Notes under the pieces: generated by a model
The model's database searches: none
Told to the model about the DNA's origin: nothing
The model's input: the letters and a program-made list of their open reading frames with translations, nothing else
Translations under genes and position numbers: made by a program
Shown: positions 11,899 through 21,822 of the stretch, in pieces
Position numbering within the stretch: the first letter of the stretch is position 1
How the letters are laid out: every line of letters starts with the position of its first letter
Assembly: GCA_949752735.1 (NCBI GenBank)
Contig: OX457042.1
Location: forward strand, 35,098,289 to 35,162,288
Direction: 5' to 3'
DNA length: 64,000 bases
Source: Lumbricus terrestris
Taxonomy: Eukaryota; Annelida; Clitellata; Crassiclitellata; Lumbricidae

Positions 11899-12629
11899 TC
11901 TAAACCTATAAAAGCGAAACTGTAACTAGATTTGTGGACAATTTTCTTCTTATCCAGCCAACCGATTTCCCCAATATTTACAAAATACTTTTTAGCACCC
12001 CCTGACAACGATACCGGGGTTCGCGATCCAAAAATCTGACCTTTTCCAGAGTTTGAAACATTTATTTTTCTGTCCGAAAACTAACGCAGTATTTACGATT
12101 GGTCGCCGAATCACTTTTCAAAGAACCCATGGATTTATGACGTCATCACTTCTTTACCTCACTTTAGACGGCCGATTTTTTTTAGCGCGTGCTTTCGAAA
12201 AATTATACTGAAAACATTGATAATAATTATTAACGGTTGATCGCAAGTTTGGACAAGATAATGACAATGGATACCGGTAATTAATATACCGTGTCGTCGT
12301 ACGTAGGCCATCTGGACATTATTTATGGCGGACAGGTTTAGGCAAAGAACCTAAATTTACCGGCAAATGCCGGCCACCTCGGAGGGGTGGCGAACCCGCC
12401 CCTGCGGAGCGGGTTCGCCACCCCTCCAAGGGGGCGAGTGGGAGCTGGGTTGGGGCGAAAAACCTACATTTCACGGACTACTCCAGGCACCTCATGCTGG
12501 GACCGGGTTGGGGCCGATGGAAGAAGGCGGGGTGAAAAAGGCGGGGTGAGAAAGGCGAGTGGGAGCGGGTCAGCGTGGCTGGGAACTAAAAATCGAAATT
12601 TCCCGGGCAACGCCCGGTAGTTCAGCTAG
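11899..12629 (+). mobile_element. Non-autonomous Helitron, copy 2
   Basis: It starts A|TCTAAACCTATAAAA. It ends with a perfect hairpin, CCGGGC-AAC-GCCCGG, followed by TAGTTCAGCTAG|T. It is collinear with copy 1 along most of its length. GC-rich inverted repeats near 12365-12440 belong to the element and recur at 26390-26540 in copy 3. No protein is encoded. Confidence 0.88.
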
Positions 12630-12820
12630 TATAATATATAATAGAATAATGTCATGGTTGTCGACGTGGCTATTGAAATCGTCAGTGGGTAAGAATTTGC
12701 TGGGACTAGTGGCAGCAAGTGAGAAGAGAGAATCAAATGCATCGAGAAAAACAGAGGGTTTGGCTGTGTGGACAGACGAGGCAGTCCCCCCAATGCATTT
12801 GTTCTGCATAAAACTTTTAG

Positions 12821-13002
12821 GTGAAAATGCATCTACCAGCATCGTCGTCATTATCGCACCCAGCGTTGGAGGAATTGCTGTCATCTGTGTCGTCGTTGTG
12901 ATCATCCTGGCGCTCAGGCGTAATCCTTCAAGTCCAGAAAGAAACCAACAATTAGCGGTGACTGTGGACGCAAAGCCCAAGCAAGACGACACCAGTGTAT
13001 GA
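12821..13002 (+). CDS. Transmembrane and cytoplasmic tail exon, gene A
   Basis: The acceptor is AAACTTTTAG, phase 1. The exon encodes a GENAS sequon next to the membrane, a hydrophobic span of about 23 residues (IVVIIAPSVGGIAVIC...), then a basic stop-transfer stretch (ALRRN) and a short tail ending at TGA 13000-13002. The same GENAS-IVVII start occurs in gene B at 59256. In gene B the tail continues for about 75 residues. Here the homologous continuation is in another frame, so this short tail may be the product of a frameshift. Confidence 0.75.
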
Positions 13003-13126
13003 GAGCTACCAGCAGCTGGCAGTAATTGTCGGTGTAATCAAGGTTCACAGCTTCACAGGTTACATTACAATATCAAATCCCGCAGAAGCTTACACTTCAG
13101 TGGACAAAATTGGACGTGAACTTTTT
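12995..13126 (+). pseudogene. Out-of-frame continuation of the gene A tail
   Basis: In the frame beginning at 12995, residues YESYQQLAVIV, TGYITI, AYTSVDKIGREL align with NCQQLIEI, TDYVTI and AYTPADRGRRL of the gene B tail. The alignment runs to about 13123. The frame differs from that of the membrane span, so the segment is reached only after a one-base shift near 12990. It is either a frameshift mutation or a sequence error. Confidence 0.65.
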
Positions 13127-13190
13127 CACCACATTTGCTTTGTATTTTGTATCATGCTTTGCATTATTGCTTATTTTGTATGTTGTATAA

Positions 13191-14821
13191 GGGCCATTCC
13201 ACGGTATTCAAAATGTTACGGACTCTACAATTCGGAGACTTTGAGCCCCTCATACGGAGAGATGACAACTGTTTAAATTATTTAAATATTTTTCCCAGAT
13301 GCCGCTTCAATCATAGACTTGTTTGGTACATGTATTAGTTAGACTTTGCTGGCTGTGATGTATCATTTTTGGTGAATTAAAATGTTTGCGTTACGGACTC
13401 TACAGAAAAGTTCCCTGAACTTTTTTGATGACTGAACTATCCTGATTTCCTGTGAAGTTATAATATACAAATTCTTTTGAGACACAACCTTAGATTTGCC
13501 AGCCATTTCTGTTGATATAGTCATAATTGCATTTCTTTTTTTTGATAAGTACTGATGTTGAGCACTCTCTTAATGAACACACTATGCGTTACGGACTCTA
13601 CGTTACGGACTCTACAGTTATGGATCATAAACAAAAACTGATTAATATCCATGAAAACAGTTAATTTATACTTTTTATAGCAATTATTTTCATCATTTCA
13701 ATTGCTTGCAAGGTACTACGGGAAGTTTCAGAGCTCAAATTGAACAAATATGGTGTTTTATTGTCACAAACAATCAATGGAATGCTTGTACAGTTCAAAG
13801 ATCTGTAATGTTGAAGCTCTTAATGTTTCAGAAGCTTAGGTCATTCTGTAACACTAGTCACAGGGTCAATGAACTTGAAAAGACCTCTTTCATCTTTTGC
13901 TACAGGTGCATAGCTTTTCAACAATCTGATCATTCCATAATAATTCCATGTTATCCACATTATTTATTGCTCAGTGATAAACTGAGAGTCATTATCGCGA
14001 CCCGGGTTCAAGCCTCACTCAGGGCAAAAATTTATTTGAATTTTCTGTTAGCTGCCAGTGGCGCTTTCTGTTGTGTTGCTTGCCTCGGGTCTGTTGAAAA
14101 TAAGAACGCCCCTCCCACTCCTGGCTTGGGCGAATCAGGAGCGTTCCAGCACTTAGGCCATTAGTGTTAAGTTACCGAGCCGACCATTTGAACAAGATAC
14201 ATGTTGAATGTTTAGCTTCCATGTATAATTTCTGGCAATTTTAGCCATTATCTCATTCATGAGCTGAATATGTGCTTGGTAGAGTCCGTAACGCTTTTGT
14301 AGAGTCCGCAACACTCACCTCACATAAAAAATTTCTAAGCAATATTAGGAAAAGTAATCTATGCTTACTGAGTAGCCTACAATGAGGAATCGGAAGAATG
14401 AAGATAACAAGTTTGCTGCTCAATTCGAAATGCCTGCAAAACAAATTAGAAGCCCCAAAATGTTACGGACTCTACAACTCATGTTTTGCTCGAGCAAATC
14501 TGGACACAAGATGAGGTGAATTTTTGATCACGAAGTATTTATCACTTACTCTCACCACGGTCATGATGTCCAGCTAAAAATATTCGATATTGGATTTACA
14601 TAAAAAATTTAGCATTTAAAAATTGCATGTAGAGTCCGTAACGCAAAAAATTCAATTGCGCCACTTTCAAGCAAAGTCGACACAAAACGATAAGTGCAGA
14701 AAGACAAATTCTTTTAGAATCTTATTCTAGAACCATCTAGCTATAACAGGAATTAATAACAATTTATAATTCCAATATTTTTTATTGACCCTTCATGGAC
14801 TCCAATACCGTGGAATGGCCC
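13191..14821. mobile_element. Non-autonomous DNA transposon with GTTACGGACTCTAC sub-terminal repeats
   Basis: The ends are perfect inverted repeats, GGGCCATTCCACGGTATT and its complement. The flanks are ATAA on both sides (13187-13190 and 14822-14825), a possible 4-bp target duplication. Four + copies (13215, 13390, 13588, 13602) and one more (14462) of GTTACGGACTCTAC, plus three inverted copies (14279, 14299, 14629), lie inside, like transposase-binding arrays. No transposase frame is present. The superfamily is not certain; a 4-bp duplication would fit Chapaev-like elements. Confidence 0.75.
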
Positions 14822-14825
14822 ATAA

Positions 14826-15402
14826 ATAATATTAGTCTAACAGAGAAGAAAATTGATAATTTCAATGCAAGTAGAATTAGTTGAGTACTTTTCTGTTTGT
14901 ACTTGCAAAAGTAAATGTAAAAGCTGAAAACAGCAAGAATATTGCTAGATTAGGGCTAATATCATGATTCGATTTTCCAACCCAAATTTTTTGTTAATTG
15001 AGCACATAGACTTCATACACGGAGGAGCATAAATGAGTCGCAGATGAAAAATATCTGTGAATAATAGGGACGATACGGCAGAAGAACTACTCGTCTTCGT
15101 AAGATAGAAGCTTAATATTCCTTCATGCGTCTACGGTCCTAGTAGATAAATTCAAATAAATTCAAATCATCTATTGTAACCATCAACCATAAACGATAGA
15201 CATAGCATAACATGCTTCACATAATTGGATGGCAACAAGGAAGGCCCTATGGGATGAATATCCCGCTAATAGGGACACCTATATAGCCTACATGTGCAAT
15301 TTTAACAGAATCTGATGGCTAGACTGAATCCGAATCTATAAGCAGCAGTTTGCTAATCACATAATGTTATAATACATTTAGTTGCGAATTTATGTACATG
15401 TA
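14826..15402. other. Intergenic, nothing seen
   Basis: This AT-rich sequence between two DNA elements has no recognisable feature. Confidence 0.5.
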
Positions 15403-16178
15403 CAGGGTGGGCCATAAAAAGTAACCCCCTACTCTTTTTATCCCATATCTTGGCCAAACATAAGAATTTTTAAATGAAACTTTACAGTCTTAAAGGCAAT
15501 TCATATTTACGTACAATGGTCAAATTTCAACAAAATATTTCAAACAGAACAAAAGTTATATCACTTTTAGCGAGACCACCCCTCGTTTTTTGACGATTCA
15601 AAAACGAAACGCAACAAAATTAGTTTTTTTGCTAATATCTTGGTCAGAAGTAAGAATATCGAAATGAAATTTTACAGGATTAAGGACAATTCATATTTAC
15701 AAATGATAGCCAGATTTCATAAAAATATTTCAAACTCAACAAATGTTATACCACTTTTAGTGAGGCCACCCATCGTTTTCTGACTTTTTTGAATCATCAA
15801 AAAACGTAGGGTGGCCTCACTAAAAGTGATATAACTTTTGTTCCGTTTGAAATATTTTTATGAAATCTGGCCAACATATGTAAATATGAATTGTCTATAA
15901 AGCTGTAAAATTTCATTTCGAAATTCTTACTTTTGGCCAAGATATTGGCAAAAACCTACTTTTTGTTGCGTTACGTTTTTGAATCGTCAAAAAACGAGGG
16001 GTGGCCTCGCTAAAAGTGATATAACTTATGTTCTGTTTGAAATATTTTGTTGAAATTTGGCCATTGTACGTAAATATGAATTGCCTTTAAGACTGTAAAG
16101 TTTCATTTAAAAATTCGTATGTTTGGCCAAGATATGGGCTAAAAACCGTAGGGGGTTACTTTTTTATGGCCCACCCTG
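15403..16178. mobile_element. Palindromic foldback MITE, TA target
   Basis: The element runs from CAGGGTGGGCCATAAAAAG to its complement at 16160-16178, flanked by TA on each side. Nearly the whole 776 bp folds into one hairpin centred near 15790. Each arm consists of two diverged tandem units of about 195 bp sharing words such as ATATCTTGGCCAAACATAAG, so the layout is A-B-B'-A'. The TA target suggests a Tc1/mariner-type transposase acting in trans. No protein is encoded. Confidence 0.82.
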
Positions 16179-17029
16179 TATGTATACCGAAATCTGGTCC
16201 AGTTTGTCGATTTCAAACATATAGGCTAAGAAATCATCGTGTTAAATTCATTAAATAGTTTAACTATTAAATAACCTCCCTTCACTCTTTCTGAATTAGT
16301 TTGGTGAAGACCTATAGGTTATATTCAATTCCTACTAATAATTATTGTGCACTGTCCCGACCATTCAGTAAATTTTCGGCCTCATGTTTCTCCCATAGGC
16401 TCTATGATCTTCGAATGTGTAACCGTGCTATTAGTTAAGGTGTTTATTGTTTAGTTAAGGTGTTTACAGAACATTTTCTTTCTCAATGCTGTTTTTGTCT
16501 CATTATATCCTATTTCGAGACCACTTATGGCAACCTAATGGCCATCTTCATCATGGTATTTCCGCCCAGGGGGCCCACCTAGCGGGGTTGCAAGACTCCT
16601 TCCGAGTCCTCTGTGCAACCAATTGTAGACTATCAGCATCATTAGGCTTACTCATGGGCGGAGTTTGGTTTCCGTTCTTGGAGGGGCTAAAGCCTTCTTG
16701 GGGGGGGGGGGGGTAAGCCCGGGAAAATATACCATTTACACGGTAAAAAATGAATTAGGGTCTTCTTGGGGGGGGCTTAGCCCCCCTAACCTCTGATAAA
16801 CATAAAAGAGGCACCTAATTTGTTAACATTTAAACAATGCTGCGATCGCATTTAGCCGTTGTAAAATAAAGTTTATAAGTTTATGCTGGTCAATAATTGT
16901 CAGTAGTTAAGTTTGTTAGTTAAGCTTTAGTTAAGAATGAATCTGTATGTCTTTACTACATTTATCTAAATTGCACAGTCAATGAACTTGCATGGTTTAA
17001 CTTCTGATCTGTCAATATTTGTCTCAAGG
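16179..17029. other. Intergenic with G-tracts
   Basis: Two G runs (16700-16712 and 16768-16777) with GGGGGGCTTAGCCCCCC-type words resemble the MITE end at 63150-63190. Nothing else is recognised. Confidence 0.4.
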
Positions 17030-17320
17030 TATTTGGGGTCCTTCCTCAGCGGGATTATTATCCCTTTTGGGGTCCCTTGTCACCTATGTGCCAATTTATT
17101 TTTGCGATACTGCTTTTGCTGTGCCTATTCTGTTGTTGCTTTGGCAAAGCTTTCAATAAAAGATTGATTGATTAATTGATTGATTGAATGAAACTCCGCC
17201 CATGCGCCTACTTAAGCATTGTTTTATTTTATTTTGTTAACTTTGTTTCTTTGATGCTTCACTTGATCTATTTTGTTGCTCTGGTTGCCAAATAAATTGA
17301 TTTGAAATTGATTTGATTTG
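17030..17320 (+). repeat. Two LINE 3'-UTR tails
   Basis: At 17030-17190 a GTCCTTCCTCAGCGGGATTA...CCTTTTGGGGTCCC block ends in (GATT)n. A similar block without the coding part ends in GATTTGAAATTGATTTG at 17290-17320. Related text occurs at 49757-49940. These are 5'-truncated non-LTR insertions. Confidence 0.55.
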
Positions 17321-17674
17321 TGTTGCCTACAGTGTATAAATTGCATGTGCGTTTGTCAGATGAAGCAAACAAATACAACGACACTACAACGACTAATTTT
17401 ACGCTTATCAAAACAACTCAACGTTAAGACTACATCGCCACTTATCAAACTCTCTATCTCTACACTCCTTATACACACGACTGGCACTCCTATCCAAGCC
17501 TATCTAATTCTTAGCGTACATCCCACCTTCAGCCGCTCTGTCCCTCTCTCTGTCTCTTGCTCTCAGGCGTACGGCCGCACAGCAGCAAACTTTCCCACCA
17601 CTCAGCCATCTGACCTACCTTACCTGTATGCTCTTGCATAATAATTAGCTGACCATTCAAGGTAATACAAAATT

Positions 17675-18591
17675 AGCTTACAGAAACATTTAATTTCTCT
17701 CGGAAAGCTAACGCTGTATTTAAAAGTTATTTGTTTTCAACGAGCGTAGACATATATATATATATATACATATTTATTATATATATTCGTTTATTTTATT
17801 GAGTTCTTGCTGACATACCGCAGCCAGTAACAAATAAGAAATGATACAGAAAAATCATAATAATTCAATCAAATGAGTGGAAGTCAGAAAGAGGGGCAAT
17901 GGTCGAGTATCTGTAATTAAAGTACTCGAGAAATGTAATTCCTTTCATCCTAAATAGGTAGCTCGAAACTGTGATGACGAGGACGAAGATTAGGTTATAA
18001 GGGCTGTGAACTGTCGGTGGAAAAATGCTAGTTTACCAAATGGTAGGCCTAGGCTAATCAAGACGTGTGAGTCGAATCGGATCACTGTGCGAAGAAGCCG
18101 ATTTTTCAGTGTCATGTACATTGTACAAGTACTTCAACGCTCTTAATATCATGCGCCAGAAACCGTAACGTCGCATTTTACGATGAAAACTCTCTAGTTT
18201 TTATCGGTCGTCGGCAGTAGTTAGGCCCACCAGGCAGGGGCAGCGTAGAGGAGGCGCGCTGTTGTTGTAGCTCTGGCAACGCTGTGTAGGGCACTTGGCA
18301 GCAGTTCATGAGCTCTTAGGACGCTCAAGGCGTAGATGGAGAAAGAGCAAGAACTCAGGACACGATTGACATGCGACGATCGCCGACGAAGCCCGTAAGT
18401 CACTGTTAATGGTTACACGAGTTCTTGCATTAATGACGTCATCACTTCTTCACCTCCTTTTTTACAACGGCCGATCTTATAGCACGCGGTTCGCAAACAA
18501 TAATAAAAGCACCGATAATGAACGACTGATCGCAAGTTTGGACAAGACAATAACACTAGATACCGGTAATTAATATCCTATCGTGTCTTCG
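17675..18591 (+). mobile_element. Helitron copy 3, 5' part, interrupted
   Basis: 17680-17750 and 18425-18591 align with internal parts of Helitron copies 1 and 2 (for example CTAACGCTGTATTTAA and GATCGCAAGTTTGGACAAGA). The copy is broken by a minus-strand LINE piece (17830-18410) and then by the LTR element at 18592. The 3' remainder is 26318-26612. The TCTAWACC start was not found, so the 5' end is missing. Confidence 0.7.
17830..18410 (-). pseudogene. Jockey-like LINE reverse transcriptase C-terminus
   Basis: The minus-strand translation includes LSVLRAHELLPSALHSVARA, TARLLYAAPAWW and, after a stop, TTADDR.KLESFHRKMRRYGF. This matches the region after the polymerase domain in Jockey/CR1-group LINEs (RATTxARLLYASPAWWG..xxxDRxRLExFLRRxxR). 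It is truncated and carries stops. Confidence 0.7.
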
Positions 18592-20755
18592 TGTAACGCC
18601 CGCCCCCACCGTCATCCCCGGAGTCGCCACTTCCGGATCATCGTACGGTAAGGAGGCCGCGTGCTGCTGTGGGTGATAGTTCCGAGATATGGAGAGAGGA
18701 TAAGAGGAGGTGACTCCCGGGTTCAAATCGAACTGATGAACTGGCGGCCAAATATCCCGGCTGCCCAACTCCCTGTATGAAACTGGAGCCTTGTTGGACA
18801 GACGCTGACTTCTGCGTAATATACCCGGGTGGTGGGCGTAATCTTTTGGCCTAGCGCCCAAACTTTCTTCCAGGCCGATGGTCGAATGGTAAGGCGCGTC
18901 CGCAGTGGTAATGGCGGTGGAGCTAGGTCCAGAGTTCAAACCCACAGCAGATCTTGGAATCGGCGATGCTTCGAGTCTCTCTAAGCGTGACACAACCTCC
19001 GTCAACGCTTCTCTCACGTTAGAGTGCACAGCAGAGATTTCATCTCTGACATTCAACTGCACAGAGGAAATAGCGTCTTCAACATTGGACTGTACTGATG
19101 AAATAGCATCTTCAACATTGGACTGTACTGATGAAATAGCATCTCTAATTTCCCTAGCCTGCGACTGCATGGATGAATGCATGGAAGTTATAGCCTCCAT
19201 TACCACCTCCAATGAGGAGGGGGGCCTGGACGGCTGGGCAGGAGTGACCGGCCTAGAATCCTCCATTAGCGCTATATCAGTTTCCTTTATAGCAATGAAT
19301 TGAGTCAGTAGATTCGAGAATGTTTCTTATTATTGACAATCAATTAACTCTTCAAGCGACAACAGTTACATTCAATACAATTAAAATAATACACTTATGC
19401 AATTGTCAAATACAATCTATGCAACCAACACATAGACCAGAGGATCACACATGAATATTCCCCGGTTTAGTTCTAAGTCCCCAGGCCAATTTAACGGATA
19501 GCCCAAATTGTCTAGCAATGATCGCGTTCATTCCTAACATACCCCAAATTCCGTCGCGGTGGACAGGACTGAGATGGGATGCGAAGAATCCAGAGTACGA
19601 ACCTCGGGGACATGCATCGATGAAGTAGCGCCGAAAGTAATCCAAAAACGATGAATTCCCGAAGATAGGCGACGAACGACACCGAACGGTTATTAACCTG
19701 ACGAAAAATATATGACGATCAATTGGCGCCACGTAAGCAACAAACTTTCAAATCATCGCACGAGGGGCAACAGAATTCGAAGACGACGTATAACTGCGAA
19801 AGATAGAGACGAAAAGCCCAAGACGAAAGACCAACAGAGCCGACAACAATGACGAATCGACGCAGAACCGATATCTATGAAATATTATATTCAACTCCTG
19901 TCGAAGAATGAAACGGCGAACATAATCCGTGAACTCTCGAAAGGACTACGAGATACAACTGCGCCATAATTTAGACGACGAACTAAAACGATTCGTTCTC
20001 CGACATTTCTTCTCAATCTCGGCGTAGTCTTCTACTTCCTCGTCTTCTGCCTTTGTCTTTGTCCTCCTAACACGACTTCACTCTTGCGGGATCCACATTG
20101 TCTTCTGCCCAACCGTCGACAGTGCGCGGGTCTTATATAGAGCCTTCTGACGTCACGAAACTGCGCATTTGGAAATGCCAGGTGTTGCTTCTACGCAGTA
20201 GAAATCTACTGCGTCGCAGAAAAGCTGCCAACGTCGTAGATATTATTGCGCATTAGAAAATCCGCCAAAGTCAGTCCCAGCCATGCCCTCTATCTACCAT
20301 TCTGGTCTGTCTGAGAGTATCGGTCTCTCTCTCTCTCTCTCTCTCTGCCTCTTAAACCGCGCCCTCTGACTACAGCGTGTCCTTCTTTCTATCCGGCTCG
20401 GTATCTCTACCTGCCACAGCGACTCTGTCTGTCGCGAGACGGCGCCAGCAGTAATTAAAACGCGACATTGAGCGCCGACCGCCCACGCAATCGTCGCATC
20501 GACGCGAGATGGCGCCAGCGACCTAGACCTACCGCGAGCAATTAAAACCCGACATCGCGACGACGTAGGCCTATCTCGTCGCGAAGGCAATTAAAACGCG
20601 ACAAAGGCCTATCTCGTCGCGAAGGCAATTAAAACGCGGCTATGCCAATGGCCACGCTCCAATATATAATAATATACCGATCACCCGAAGCTCAAATGGC
20701 GGATTCCAAAAATAACTATCGGAAGCCGTAACGTGACGTCATACGGGGCGTTACA
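18592..20755 (-). repeat. LTR, 3' copy
   Basis: It is a 2164-bp copy. Because the element reads on the minus strand, this is the downstream LTR. It carries an intact in-frame copy of the Gag N-terminus (19266 downwards to about 18592) that the 5' copy has lost through a one-base deletion. It lacks a 10-bp insertion present in the other copy near 25347. Confidence 0.9.
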
Positions 20756-20772
20756 CCACCCCCCACCATGAT
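20756..20772 (-). other. Polypurine tract
   Basis: Read on the minus strand, the sequence before the 3' LTR is ATGGTGGGGGGTGG, directly abutting TGTAACGCC. It is the expected plus-strand primer for a retrotransposon. Confidence 0.75.
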
Positions 20773-21822
20773 GATTTCGGAATCTATTTAAATTGGAAAA
20801 ATAGACTCCGAAATGCGTAGATAAGTCGATAGATACTCTGGTCTGTACATCAAGAGTTCAAAATTAAATGCAAGGATTAAAATAAGCAATGACAGTCAAA
20901 ACAGCGTTAGCACACAAAATTCAGCACTAAGCAAACAATAGATTCACAAATGTCATTTCGAGCGAAAGAAATAAAAGAATCATTATGGAATTTATATAGC
21001 TCCCGCCCTTCAAGAGTCCAGATAACGATGTAACATTATACATATTTTACAAGCTTATTTCAGTTAAGTTATGCACCAAGAATCCCACGGCGAACATTGA
21101 CTTAAGAACCTACAACACAGCTACAAAATCCATAAGACCTACGTTACCGTTACAACGGATCATCTTATCAATAGGCCACCCATGGCATTTATCATCGAGA
21201 CTCTTTAGGCATTTCACTGTAGGAAAAAGTCTACATTTAAAGACACTCTAAGCAGTTAAACCTAAGTCTCATTAACCTCAACATCTAGTAAAGAACAGTG
21301 CTATCATACCAGAGCAACTTTCTTTTTAATCAGGTACATTATCAGAGACTGCGCACATAGCTAGAGTATCTAAATAGCTTATGATTATTATAACTATCTC
21401 GTAGGCTCCCATCAATGTCTACCGTAAAAGACCAAGCCTAATAAGCCGCTCTCTTCATAGCATCTTTCAGCAGGTCTACTAGCAATCCTAATTATTATTA
21501 TGCAACCTATCATTTATCCTCAGATCAGACAGACATTTATATAGTGCAATGCAAGAGCAATGATAGTCAATATATCTGACTATAGCAAGGCAATACTAAA
21601 ATTGTCCATCGCGGCAATGCAAAGCAATACACATATTAGTCACCAGTTAACCAATCATTAGCAAGAATCAGACAATGCAGCAATACAGTAATAAGCAAGC
21701 ATGTAAATCCTTTCACATGTAAAATAAAAATGTATCATCAAAATCTAACCAAAGAAGTGTTAAGCAGACAATCTTCTGTCATTTTCAAGTAACGGCCGTA
21801 ATTAAACGGTAATTCAACAGAG
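20773..21822. other. Non-coding segment of the LTR element
   Basis: This AT-rich stretch between the gag stop and the 3' LTR holds no open frame of note. It lies where pol would be expected. A partial LINE-tail word (GGAATTTATATAGCTCCCGCC) occurs near 20988. Confidence 0.6.

Larger units (their letters stand above)
2164..13002 (+). other. Gene model A: transmembrane kringle receptor, 5' incomplete
   Basis: The exons, in order, are five kringles (2164-2418, 6030-6287, 6631-6885, 7184-7444, 7829-8089), a Ser/Thr/Pro stalk (10460-10717) and a transmembrane/tail exon (12821-13002). All internal junctions are phase 1, so every exon can be joined or skipped in frame. The predicted product is a type I membrane protein with a kringle ectodomain. 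The signal peptide is not in the window. The tail reading frame stops early compared with gene B, and the homologous continuation lies in another frame, so the gene may be decaying or carry a frameshift allele. Introns hold LINE, Helitron and simple-repeat insertions. The exon calls are strong; that they form one transcript is inferred from order, strand and phase. Confidence 0.7.

Noticed and set aside
11496..11911. Reading frames on both strands near 11.5-11.9 kb
   Set aside because: Stops in all plausible extended frames and no match to any domain I recognise.
12367..12620. Gly/Trp-rich frames around 12.4 kb
   Set aside because: Lie wholly within the GC-rich 3' part of Helitron copy 2.
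13990..14030. tRNA B-box-like GGGTTCAAGCC, possible SINE
   Set aside because: No A-box at the right distance and no cloverleaf; it lies inside a DNA transposon.
18905..19303. 132-codon + strand frames in both LTRs (also 24457-24855)
   Set aside because: Antisense of the repeated Gag N-terminus; no start context or known domain.
20294..20590. Arg-rich frame in the LTR U3 (also 25831-26148)
   Set aside because: Lies upstream of the TATA box on the same strand; composition reflects CT repeats and CpG-rich sequence.
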